Part shown: positions 35,262 to 45,442 of the stretch, piece after piece
How positions within the stretch are numbered: position 1 is the first letter of the stretch
Layout of the letters: every line of letters begins with the position of its first letter
Origin: Allolobophora icterica
Lineage: Eukaryota > Annelida > Clitellata > Crassiclitellata > Lumbricidae
NCBI GenBank assembly: GCA_963556255.1
Contig: OY744616.1
Span: 36,201,466 to 36,265,465 of the forward strand
Reading direction: 5' to 3'
DNA: 64,000 nt
The notes under the pieces: generated by a model
The model's database searches: none
Seen by the model: only the letters and a program-made list of their open reading frames with translations
Told to the model about the DNA's origin: nothing
Made by a program: the position numbers and the translations under genes

Positions 35262-36332
35262 CAGTCGACGCCGCTTAAGTGCATAACCTCGAGACTGCCT
35301 TGAACCTATATACACTGAACGGACTTACGCAATAACAGCAATTCACATAAAAAAGACGTGTCAAGCATGCACGCTATAGGAACAGCGTACATTGCAGTGT
35401 TGTGCACAAGACCAAAAGTCAGACCAAGACCGAGACCAAGACCGCATAGTCCAAGACCAAGACCGAGAACAAGACCGCAAGGTTAAAGACCAAGACCGAG
35501 ACCAAGACCACATGGTCCAAGACCAAGACCGAGACGAAGACCTTGTGGTCCGAAGACTTTGTGGTCCAAAGACCTAAGCCTCAAGACCAATACTGTAAAC
35601 GCCATTCTCGATTTAAATGTTACATAATCCCATCATTCAAATCAGATGTTTATTACATTTTATAAGAACTATATCACACAAGGTTTTGACTCATGAAGAG
35701 TCCACTACAGCTAAAAACCCTCTCAACATGTGCAGATGTTGCTGGGATGTAAAAAACTAATGATCGCAAAGACCGGCATATATCGACAACAGCAACATTT
35801 AACAAATACTCCACACTCCACTCTCGAACCCACCCAAGGCCGAGACCAAAGGCAAATGACCGAGACCAGACGCCCAAGACCAAGACCGGACCTTAAAGAC
35901 CAAGACCAAGACCGGCACATTCATGACCAAGACCAAAACCGCATGTTTTTGGTCTCGAGAGGGTCTCGAGACCAAGACCACAGTCTCGAGATCCCATCAA
36001 TGGTGGAATGTCAGCCAGTAACAATGCTACGTCACCTTCTGATAGGACCGCAGTACAGCTAGGGACAGATAACTGGGCAGTCGGAGTCCACGGGCGAACT
36101 GCCCAAGCGGCCAGAATGTTCTAAGCTACCTATGCAATTAAGTGGCGTTGATATATACAAAGCAATGCATAACGAGCCTGTATGTGCACATACCGAATTA
36201 TGCACTTATGAGACATGCACATACCCGGAGTTGTCTACCATTGAAATACCCTATATTATAACAGGATCGGTCAGCTTCTATGCATAAGCGAATTATACAT
36301 TCATCCGTTATGCACTTACGTGGCGTCGACTG
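35262..36332. mobile_element. pogo/Tigger-like nonautonomous element hosting a hAT relic
   Basis: Ends CAGTCGACGCCGCTTAAGTG (left) and, on the other strand, CAGTCGACGCCACGTAAGTG (right) match at 24 of 26 positions when extended through GCATAAC. CAGT(C/T)GACTCC-type ends are characteristic of pogo/Tigger elements. The right flank is TA; the left flank is not a clean TA. The middle (about 35400-36000) is filled by the hexamer-array relic below. Confidence 0.6.
35400..36000 (-). mobile_element. Second hAT relic with CCAAGA hexamer arrays
   Basis: In minus orientation it repeats the plan of 26579-27498: AGACCA-type arrays at 35405-35580 and 35835-35990 with a hAT dimerisation segment between (minus 35690-35790, reading FYIPATSAHVERVFSCSGLF, with the conserved PATS..VER.FS words intact). 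No other transposase part is readable. Confidence 0.65.
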
Positions 36333-36560
36333 TAGATACTTACATAGTACATACAGACAGATGTATATACACATGTACATACATATGTACATATACACGC
36401 ATGATACATACGTTCACACTGGCGTATATACGTACATACATGAAAATATACATACATACATACAAACACTTACATTAGTACATACATATATACAATAAAT
36501 AGATCCAAAATCACAGAAACAGACAGCTAGACAAAGACAGAAGAGAAGATAGATAAATGT
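36333..36560. repeat. ACAT-rich simple sequence
   Basis: Imperfect 'acatacata' runs. No gene. Confidence 0.7.
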
Positions 36561-36577
36561 GTGTGTCAGAGAGAGAA

Positions 36578-36580
<3 letters not shown>

Positions 36581-36638
<58 letters not shown>

Positions 36639-37043
36639 GACAGACAACCACAGACATACAGACAGACAGACAGACAGACAGAGATACGTGAGACAGAGGA
36701 AAGACTGCATGAACGAGAGCACAGATATAGTGACAGACACAGACAGTAGCAGACGAGCATACAGGAAGAGAGACACTGACGCAATGCTGGTAAAAATGAG
36801 CAACATAATTATAAAAGATAGATCGAAGCAGACAGAATGGCAGACAGGCAGTGACAAAGGCAACACACACACAGACAGACAGACAGACAGAAGAACACTG
36901 ACAAGGACCACCAGGGATAGATAGAGAGACAGACGACATGACACAAAATGAATCTACAGAGGCATGCAGGGAAACAGAGACGTAGATGGCGACGACAGAG
37001 AAGAAATAGACAACAGAGAGCTAGAAAGACATACAGAGCGACA

Positions 37044-37121
<78 letters not shown>

Positions 37122-37470
37122 CAGACACAGACACAGACACAGACAGACAGAGACAGACACAGACACAGAGACAGACAGACAGAGACAGACAGACAGACAG
37201 ACAGAGACAGTCAGAGACAGACAGCGACAGAGATAGAGAGACAGAGACAGAGACAAAGACAGAGAGACACAGACACAAACACAGACAGACGCAGACACAG
37301 ACAGAAAGAAAGGGAAAGACAGACAAACAGAGAGCTAAAAAGAGACAGAGGCAGGAACAGACACACAGACATACAGAGAGTCAGAGAGGCAGACAGACAG
37401 AGATACAGAGACAGAAACGGGTACAGACACAGAAGTGAAGAGACACCAAGACATACAGAGACAGACAAGG
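36581..37470. repeat. GACA/AGAC microsatellite cluster
   Basis: Long perfect (ACAG)n blocks at 36588-36640, 36658-36683 and 37074-37122, with GA and ACAGAC variants between them. All long frames here on both strands ([16 protein letters not shown]) are artefacts of the repeat. Confidence 0.95.
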
Positions 37471-38280
37471 GACACCACTAAGTGACCTTCACTCGTCCTT
37501 GTCACAGGCGGGCAACGAATTCAACGCATGCGCCGATCGATAATGTGGGCGGAGCTAAGGAGGACTGCAGAGGCAGCGACGCATACAGATGGCTTCAGAT
37601 GGATACAGCAGCAGGTCAGCATCGCCAGCCACTCCTCTACTGGCATCGAATTTCTACGCTCGACGACAACGTAGACCCTTAATAGCAGCTGTAACACTGC
37701 CTGCCAGGCACCACGCATCATCAGCAAACAACACATTCCTCTGCGACCGTCCGATTAAGATATACAGCGTTACTAGATCTTATTCGATTGTCTGAGGTTA
37801 CAGTCACGGATTTTTACAACTGTTACGGTCTGTGAATCGGTTGTAGTCGACGACTCGCTTACTACAACCAAACAGTACAAGCACTTGCTTGACCGCCATC
37901 CTCGTATTATATGAATTATTCATCAGTGGGCGTGGCTTGCAATGTTTTGATCACGTAACAACGCTTATGTTGCCGAAAGACCGCGTATATTACGCCGGAG
38001 ACTGTGGCTGCTGCGTGACCAAACAGGATGTGTTTCAATAGAACAGCAAGAGCAGTTCAGCGGCTGACTGAGGACCGATTTCTCTCAGCCGCTAATTCGT
38101 CGATTCCCAGCGTAATTTCTCCCTTGACGCGCGGTTTCTAACGCCGCTGACGGAGATGGTTGCTGTGGCCTGAAAACTGGACCAAATAAACAATTAAGAT
38201 GGGTTCCTTCACCTAAGCACTCGCCTGAGGCTGAATAGGTCAAACATCTTTTCATCGGAAGCCACTTCTTTGTTCTCGTG
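37471..38280 (+). other. Upstream region of the PPP1R3-type gene
   Basis: More CpG-bearing and less repetitive than its surroundings, as expected for a 5' UTR and promoter. I cannot assign a transcription start, and an upstream non-coding exon cannot be excluded. Confidence 0.4.
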
Positions 38281-41200
38281 ATGTACCTTTTCGGATGTTG
38301 CGCCCGTAAGCACGACGATATCGACCGTGAAGCTTCGTTACTGTCACCTAAGATCGACGCCGAGAACCAACCACGTCGATCGAAAAGGTCCAAGAAACCC
38401 CACTATGGCCTCGTGAGTCAGGGCGGCCAGACCCTGCCACTGGATCCATGTACCAGGAGCCTAGAAGTGCACGTGGCACCCGGTGAGTACGAGGGAGGCA
38501 AATACTGCCTTGCCTTGATTTTGCCAGAGAATACAGATAGCGGTGGCGGGCATGACAAGGACGGTGGTACGGTGGGGTACGGAGAGTTCAGTGTCTCATC
38601 GTCTGTTCGTCTCCTGGATGAGGACAGCGATGCTGGAATTATCCAGGAGGATAACGTCGTCGCGGCGGAAGAGGAAGTGTGCTTTTCCAAATCCTCCGAT
38701 GGAAGTAGGTGGAGTACGTTATGCGAAGCGAGCAACGGAAGTTCGGTACGAGAGCTACGTGACGGATCGGTTATTTCGAGCGGTTTTGTTGGACGGAAGG
38801 TTGTGTGCGAGTCGCCGGATACGGGGATTTCCTGGTCGTTTCCGGATATTGCCTCATCCGACGAGCAAGGTAATTGCTTCGATAGCCCTCGTGCTCACCT
38901 GAGCGGAAACGCTACTCGTGAAGGAAGGACTGCCGGCGGTTATACCGTAATTTCAGACGGTGAGGCAGTTCTTCCGTCTCGCAGTGTTCCAGTGAGAGAT
39001 ATTTCTGAATATACTGCTGATAGTTGTGCTCCTGTAAACACTGAAATGGTGCCAGAATTCGAGTCTCAGACAGGCTTTGTCCAAGAAAATGTCTTCGCCG
39101 GAAATGGAGAGAAGTTTTCCAACGACGTGGTTCGCGTCACACAATACGTGCTGGAAACAATAAACAGAGTTTGTGATAGTTTTGAAAATCAGGATGTTAT
39201 ATATATTGATGATCAAGAATCGGATGATAAAGCCCCGATAAACGGCGAAGGTGGTGACTATGGCCAAGAAAGTGAGGCTGAATTAACTAAAACTGTTGAT
39301 AACATCGTTGATAGCGAAGTGATGAATGCCGCGCAATCTAAAACTACTCCAGAAAACTCTTCCGACGAAGGCGACTATTTTTTGTACAATGAGGATCCTG
39401 TTGACAATGCTAAGCAGACAGGAGACACCATCAACGCTGAAACTGGTGAAACCAAAGACTTTGAATGTGAAGTGACTAGCAATGTTGAAACCAGCAGTGA
39501 ATTTACATATAGTGCAATATTTAATGTTGAAAATTACGACAGTTTTGACCGCACTGTAGAAAACAACGATGAAGACAATATCATTGTTGTCTGTGACGGT
39601 TTTAAACGAATACCATTAATGTATACCGAGGAAAGTGACATTTGTTTTAACAAACCTTTTGAATTCAACAGGGAGCAACAACATGATGACTACAGCGATT
39701 CTAAGTATGAAATAGAAGATGTTGATGATGATTATCAGCAACTTGTTTATACAAGTGACGGAAAAATGATCGGTGATGCACATGTAGATTATTGTGATAA
39801 TGATCACAGCAGAATTGTTAACATTTCTGATAACATTGCGAATTTTTACACCGCAAACCCTCAAGAAGATGAATACATTGAGCTTATCGCTGATAGATTC
39901 GTAAGAGAGATTCTGAAGAGTAGCCTTGAAGAACAAAACTTAGGAAAGGTCGAACATTTGATGAATGTTAGCATGGATACATCTTCCCAGAATGGCATGA
40001 ATCTCTATGGTGACGACGAATGGCAGGTTGTGAGTGAAGATATTTCCTACGAACAAAACCTTTCAGCCGTTAATGAGCAAAGACATCGAGCATCAAGTCC
40101 AGAGATTCGTCAAGAACTTTCTACCGATGGTTTAAATATTTCCCAAATGGAATTGCATACCAACACCAAAGAACGGCATACCTTTGAAGAGAACCCTTCT
40201 CCCTTCCCTAAAGTGAACCGTTCTCCGACCTCTGAAGAGAACCGTTCTCCGACCTATGAAGAGAACCGTTCTCCGACCTTTGATGAGAACCGTTCTCCGA
40301 CCTCTGTAGAGAACCGTTCTCAGACCTCTGAAGAGAACCGTTATCCGACCTCTGTAGAGAACCGTTCTCCCACCTCTGAAGTGAACCGTTCTCCGACCTC
40401 TGTAGAGAACCGTTCTACGACCTCTGAAGAGAACCGTTCTCCGACCTGTAAAGAGAACCGTTCTCCGACCTATGAAGAGAACCGTTCTCCGACCTCTGAA
40501 GAAAACCGTGCTCCGACCCCTGAAGTGAACCGTTCTCCGACCTCGGAAGAGAACCGTTCCCCAACCTCTGAAGTGAACCGTTCCCCAACCTCTGAAGAGA
40601 ATCGTTCTCCGACCTCTGTAGAGAACCGTTCTCCGACCTCTGATGTGAACCGTTATCCGACCTCTGAAGTGAACCGTTCTCCGATCTCTGAAGAGAACCA
40701 TTATCCGACCTTTGAAGAGAACCGTTATCCAACCTCTGTAGAGAACCGTTCTCCGACCTCTGAACAGAACCGTTATCCGACCTCTGTAGAGAACCGTTCT
40801 CCGATCTCTGAAGAGAACCATTATCCGACCTTTGAAGAGAACCGTTCTCCGACCTCTGAAGTGAACCGTTCTCCGAAATCTGAAGTGAACCGTTCTCCGA
40901 CCTCGGAAGAGAACCGTTTTTCATCCTCTGAAGTGAACCGTTCTCCGACCTCTGTAGAGAACCGTTCTCCGACCTCTGAAGAGAACCGTTCTCCGACCTG
41001 TAAAAAGAACCGTTCTCCGACCTGTAAAAAGAACCGTTCTCCGGCCTATGAAGAGAACCGTTCTCCGACCTCTGAAGAAAACCTTGCTGCGACCCCTGAA
41101 GTGAACCGTTCTCCGACCTCTGTAGAGAACCGTTCTCCAATCTCTGAAGTGAACCGTTCCCCAACCTCTGAAGAGAACCGTTCTCCGACCTCTGTAGAGA

Positions 41201-44200
41201 ACCGTTCTCCGACCTCTGATGTGAACCGTTATCCGACCTCTAAAGAGAACCGTTCTTCGACCTCTGTAGAGAACCGTTCTCCGACCTCTGAAGAGAACCG
41301 TTCTCCGACCTCTGTAGAGAGACACTCTCCGACCCCTGAAGTGAACCGTTCTCCGATCTCTCTAGAGAACCGTTCTTCGACCTCTGTAGAGAACCGTTCT
41401 CCGACCTCTGAAGAGAACCGTTCTCCGATCTTTGAAGATAACCATTTTCCGACCTCTGAAGAGAACCATTTTCCGACCTCTGAAGTGAACCGTTCTACGA
41501 CCTCTGAAGAGAACCGTTCTCCGACCTCTGAAATGAACCGTTCTCCAATCTCTGAAGAGAACCGTTCTCCGACCTCTAAGGAGAACCGTTCTTCGACCTT
41601 TGAAGAGAACCGTTCTCCGACCTCTGAGGAGAAGCATTCTCCGACCTATGAAGAGAACCGTTCTCCGACCTCTGAGGAGAAGCATTCTCCGACCTATGAA
41701 GAGAACCGTTCTCCGACCTCTGTAGAGAACCGTTCTCCGACCTCTGAAGAGAACCGTTCTCTGACCTCTGAAGAGAACCATTCTCAGACCGAAGGGCTTG
41801 TGAGCGTCAATGATGATTGCATTAGTAAAATGCAGCTCTTTAACAATATAAGCAATTTCCAACGGGAGCAGCCAGTTACAAGTCATAGAATTGTTTTCGA
41901 AACGAGAGAGTCATTCACTGGTGCACTCACTGACGAAGAACAGTTGCATACTGCAAGTGAAGAAATTCCTGACGAAGAACTGGAAGTGACTTGTGAAGCA
42001 ATTCGTCCAGAAGAACAGATTGTCGTCAGTGAAGAAATTCCTATCCAGGAAGAACTGGCTGTGGCTGCTAGCCTGGTCGCAGCCAACGATGATAATAGTT
42101 TCTCCATAGCCTCACTTACTGAACGGAGAGACAGCGATACTGAAGCATCAAACTTGTGCAAAGATGTAATAGAAACTTCAGAGGAGCTGGATCTGTTCGA
42201 CCTTACAGATGGCAGAAATGTTTTAACGAACCAGTACCACGAACATGAAACTCAATACGAATTCAACGAGAACTTTCTTCTGTTACCACCTGCTGGGTAC
42301 TGTGAAGAGACCCTGGAATCAACTAAAGAATCTGGCTCAGATGAAAGTCATCAAGGGCAAGAGTTTTACGATCATATTGAAATCAGTCTGGAATCGCTTG
42401 AGCTCGCATTGCAAGACATCAGCCAATCTTCGCAACTAGATGAGGTTAAAAGCGATCTCTCTTTTCCCCCACACAGTGCAGGCACGATTGAAGTAAGCAC
42501 CCAAGGGACGGGTGAAGACGAGTTGATTCCGCCTGTAGAAGTGGATGAACGCACGACACAGGTCTCTGGCTTGACAGAACAGTCTAACTCTCCGAATCAG
42601 TTAACAGAAACATCGCTAGAAACAGAATGCTTTGAAAGCGAAACTTTATCAACTACAGAACTGCTTTGGAACGATACTGAACCATCGAAGTCTGGTCTAG
42701 TTTATCAGATAGATAAAGTTATCGAAGCTGTCGAAGATCCGTCTAAACCCGTGGAACTCTGTGACTCGTACAACGCTCCATTGGATCTCTCCTCGGCAGA
42801 TGACGGGTACTGTTCTTTCTCTGGTGCAGAAAACACCATAACGATATCCTGCGGAGGCCACTTTGGACTCTCAGTGGACGAATCTGGCAACTCAATAATA
42901 TGCCAGTCAACACCCAGCATGGCAGTTAGTGACGTCTGTGACGAAATGAATAATCTGAACGGCAACAATAATCTGGTCACGCGATTGACGGAATCAGAAA
43001 CGAACCTGGTGACCGACACATCATCGGAAGGGTGTTTGAAGTCAGAGTCGTTTGACAATATGTCGAATGCTGAAGTTGTTGCGGAGGAGGAGGACCTTGT
43101 CAATGCCAATATGTTGAACCTTTCCAGTGTATCGAATGATATCGACGAACTGGTGGAAAACAAGACTGCGGCCCAGATCGCTGCAGGGTGCGAGTCTTAC
43201 AAGCGTAGGCAGGATGACACAAACACAGCTGGTGATGTAGCCCTGGTGGAAAGTAATAAACCTGCTATTAAGAATTCGTCTGGTGCTGAAAGAGTTGTAC
43301 AGATAAATGACGACGAGAAAGGTGGAACAGAAACCCCTCCAGCTGTGGGTTCAATGTCGGAGAGACGTCACGGCAAAACTCGCTTTACCCGAACCAAGGT
43401 ACGTGAGGATGATATTTTTGTATTACCTTCCAATTCATGCAGATCCAAGAATCATTCCGAGGGACAACGTACACTTGCTTCGACTGTTGCTGCTTCTCCT
43501 TCCAGCAACATCAACGCTGACTTCTTCTCCACGTACATAATTGATCTATCCAAGGAGCTGAGAGAAGACGACCAGAAAGCAAGTATAGACGAGCTAGCAG
43601 ACCAAACATCTTTTAAAGACAGCATTACAGCAGACAATGCAACCTCGACATCCGCTAAAAAGCCAGACTTGAGTAGCTACCAGAATTCAGCTTTGACACG
43701 CTTGATTGACGACATGCATCTGCTGTCGCCTGATTCCTGCCGAGACCTTGCCAATTTCGTGGAGATGGAGGACTCTGCACAGCGGCCACCCAACGTACGG
43801 CGCAGCATCTCTCTGAAGACCTCACCGACTGGAACTCCCCGCAAGAAGAAGGCCGTCCGGTTCGCTGACGCCCTCGGCCTCGACCTCGAGTCCGTCCGCC
43901 ACATACGAAGCAACGATGACATCTCGACTGTTCCAACATCCGCTCTACCTCACGACTCCTCATCGCTCGCGCAGAATCTGACAGCGTCTTCAGTCCCATC
44001 GCGTTATCTCTACATGGAGTTCTCACAGCCGAGATCGCTGCCGGATTTCCTGTGCCGAGTCTACGACGAGAAGGTGTCGCTAGAGAGCTGCGTCTGTGAC
44101 GACAGAGACCACATCATAACCGGATGTGTTCGAGTGTACAATATTTCGTTCCGCAAGGAAGTCGTCGTTCGGTACACGACGAACGGCTGGGTTACGTACA

Positions 44201-44448
44201 GAGACACTCCGGCATCCTACCTGACCAACTCGAGTGATGGAACGACGGATCAGTTCTCCTTTACCATCGTCTTGCCAAGGTACTTCGACGTCGGAAGTCG
44301 ACTGGAATTTGCCATCTGGTTTCGCGCTGGCGAAGACCTCAGTCAAAGCCATTGGGACAACAACCATGATGCCAACTACTCCGTCGACTGCTACTCGAAC
44401 TGCAATGGCGGAAACAGCGACTCCCCGGCTTGGCTTCATTTTCTATGA
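38281..44448 (+). CDS. PPP1R3-type glycogen-targeting PP1 regulatory subunit with giant octapeptide array
   Basis: Proteins of this family bring protein phosphatase 1 to glycogen so that it can dephosphorylate glycogen synthase and phosphorylase. One exon gives 2055 residues from ATG 38281. The PP1-docking RVxF-type motif is KKKAVRFADALG (V1859, F1861), preceded by RRSIS (1840-1844), a basophilic-kinase-like site. A CBM21 domain follows at about 1920-2040, with GCVRVYNISF, VVVRYTTNGW, FSFTIVLP, LEFAIWF and the signature WDNN (2025-2028) before the C-terminus. Residues about 636-1170 hold about 67 copies of an octapeptide like ENRSPTSE; the rest of the N-terminal 1830 residues is acidic and apparently disordered. 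The start MYLFGCCARK has a Cys pair that might be acylated. Usual family length is 280-360, or about 1100 in PPP1R3A, where the domains are N-terminal. No paralogue assignment is possible. Confidence 0.93.
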   Translation: MYLFGCCARKHDDIDREASLLSPKIDAENQPRRSKRSKKPHYGLVSQGGQTLPLDPCTRSLEVHVAPGEYEGGKYCLALILPENTDSGGGHDKDGGTVGYGEFSVSSSVRLLDEDSDAGIIQEDNVVAAEEEVCFSKSSDGSRWSTLCEASNGSSVRELRDGSVISSGFVGRKVVCESPDTGISWSFPDIASSDEQGNCFDSPRAHLSGNATREGRTAGGYTVISDGEAVLPSRSVPVRDISEYTADSCAPVNTEMVPEFESQTGFVQENVFAGNGEKFSNDVVRVTQYVLETINRVCDSFENQDVIYIDDQESDDKAPINGEGGDYGQESEAELTKTVDNIVDSEVMNAAQSKTTPENSSDEGDYFLYNEDPVDNAKQTGDTINAETGETKDFECEVTSNVETSSEFTYSAIFNVENYDSFDRTVENNDEDNIIVVCDGFKRIPLMYTEESDICFNKPFEFNREQQHDDYSDSKYEIEDVDDDYQQLVYTSDGKMIGDAHVDYCDNDHSRIVNISDNIANFYTANPQEDEYIELIADRFVREILKSSLEEQNLGKVEHLMNVSMDTSSQNGMNLYGDDEWQVVSEDISYEQNLSAVNEQRHRASSPEIRQELSTDGLNISQMELHTNTKERHTFEENPSPFPKVNRSPTSEENRSPTYEENRSPTFDENRSPTSVENRSQTSEENRYPTSVENRSPTSEVNRSPTSVENRSTTSEENRSPTCKENRSPTYEENRSPTSEENRAPTPEVNRSPTSEENRSPTSEVNRSPTSEENRSPTSVENRSPTSDVNRYPTSEVNRSPISEENHYPTFEENRYPTSVENRSPTSEQNRYPTSVENRSPISEENHYPTFEENRSPTSEVNRSPKSEVNRSPTSEENRFSSSEVNRSPTSVENRSPTSEENRSPTCKKNRSPTCKKNRSPAYEENRSPTSEENLAATPEVNRSPTSVENRSPISEVNRSPTSEENRSPTSVENRSPTSDVNRYPTSKENRSSTSVENRSPTSEENRSPTSVERHSPTPEVNRSPISLENRSSTSVENRSPTSEENRSPIFEDNHFPTSEENHFPTSEVNRSTTSEENRSPTSEMNRSPISEENRSPTSKENRSSTFEENRSPTSEEKHSPTYEENRSPTSEEKHSPTYEENRSPTSVENRSPTSEENRSLTSEENHSQTEGLVSVNDDCISKMQLFNNISNFQREQPVTSHRIVFETRESFTGALTDEEQLHTASEEIPDEELEVTCEAIRPEEQIVVSEEIPIQEELAVAASLVAANDDNSFSIASLTERRDSDTEASNLCKDVIETSEELDLFDLTDGRNVLTNQYHEHETQYEFNENFLLLPPAGYCEETLESTKESGSDESHQGQEFYDHIEISLESLELALQDISQSSQLDEVKSDLSFPPHSAGTIEVSTQGTGEDELIPPVEVDERTTQVSGLTEQSNSPNQLTETSLETECFESETLSTTELLWNDTEPSKSGLVYQIDKVIEAVEDPSKPVELCDSYNAPLDLSSADDGYCSFSGAENTITISCGGHFGLSVDESGNSIICQSTPSMAVSDVCDEMNNLNGNNNLVTRLTESETNLVTDTSSEGCLKSESFDNMSNAEVVAEEEDLVNANMLNLSSVSNDIDELVENKTAAQIAAGCESYKRRQDDTNTAGDVALVESNKPAIKNSSGAERVVQINDDEKGGTETPPAVGSMSERRHGKTRFTRTKVREDDIFVLPSNSCRSKNHSEGQRTLASTVAASPSSNINADFFSTYIIDLSKELREDDQKASIDELADQTSFKDSITADNATSTSAKKPDLSSYQNSALTRLIDDMHLLSPDSCRDLANFVEMEDSAQRPPNVRRSISLKTSPTGTPRKKKAVRFADALGLDLESVRHIRSNDDISTVPTSALPHDSSSLAQNLTASSVPSRYLYMEFSQPRSLPDFLCRVYDEKVSLESCVCDDRDHIITGCVRVYNISFRKEVVVRYTTNGWVTYRDTPASYLTNSSDGTTDQFSFTIVLPRYFDVGSRLEFAIWFRAGEDLSQSHWDNNHDANYSVDCYSNCNGGNSDSPAWLHFL
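40187..41792 (+). repeat. Coding 24-bp minisatellite, about 67 units
   Basis: Each 24-bp unit (type 'gagaaccgttctccgacctc' plus 'tgaa') encodes one octapeptide. Unit variants change E/V at two positions and S/Y/T at others, while the Pro and Asn-Arg are mostly kept. No stop or frameshift interrupts it. Because 24 is divisible by three, minus-strand frames are also open; they are not genes. Confidence 0.97.
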
Positions 44449-45090
44449 AGCCATGTGTTGTCATCGTCATACTCTGAGAAAAGCAATGACTTCTAACAAC
44501 AGACACTAACGTGGCCACAACGCTCCGAACCACTTTGTATCTGGTCCTTCCAAGATCCACGTCAGATATATATATACATGAATACATATATACATGTCTG
44601 CAAACACACACATACATATGTACATACATACATACATGCATGCACGCATGCGTGCATGAATGTATAGACTATATGATGTATGAATGGATATAATTACATG
44701 TGCAGGCCACATGCAAGTTGTCAGCCGCACTAATTGTTCAACGTTCACAGAAATAGTCATAAACTTGTCTTAATTTGGGGGCAGATGTAAACCTCTCCTC
44801 TTCCAATCTTGTCGCCTTCCACAACTTCCTACTCAAAGCAAATAAATAAATGAACGAATAATATCTTAATGAGATGATGACGACGACGATGATGATAATA
44901 ATAATGATAACAATAACAGGATAATCATAATAATTAAAATCACCTATCTTTCTTAGACTTATCATCGTTCCTGATCCTCTGAGCTCTTTTATTTGTGTAG
45001 TGAGGCACGGCTTATCAAGTATAACCCGCCCTATGATCCTGCATAGCATCTACAATTCTACATGTATAGGAGGGTTAATTAATTAATTAA
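44449..45090. other. 3' flank of the PPP1R3-type gene
   Basis: Contains ACAT-type simple sequence near 44570-44670 and AATAAA-containing words near 44838 that could serve as a polyadenylation signal; this is unproven. Confidence 0.35.
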
Positions 45091-45144
45091 TTAATTAATG
45101 GATGATTATGATGATGGTGCTAGTGATTATTATGGTGCTGCTGA

Positions 45145-45441
<297 letters not shown>

Positions 45442-45442
<1 letters not shown>

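Noticed and set aside
36414..37481. Long frames of DRQTDRQT and SVCLSVCL type on both strands
   Set aside because: Artefacts of the GACA microsatellite; several frames are open at once.
40132..41886. Four minus-strand frames (RGRRTVL, NGSLQRSE repeats) opposite the octapeptide array
   Set aside because: A stop-free 24-bp repeat keeps antisense frames open. The plus strand continues for 2055 codons into known domains; the minus frames do not.
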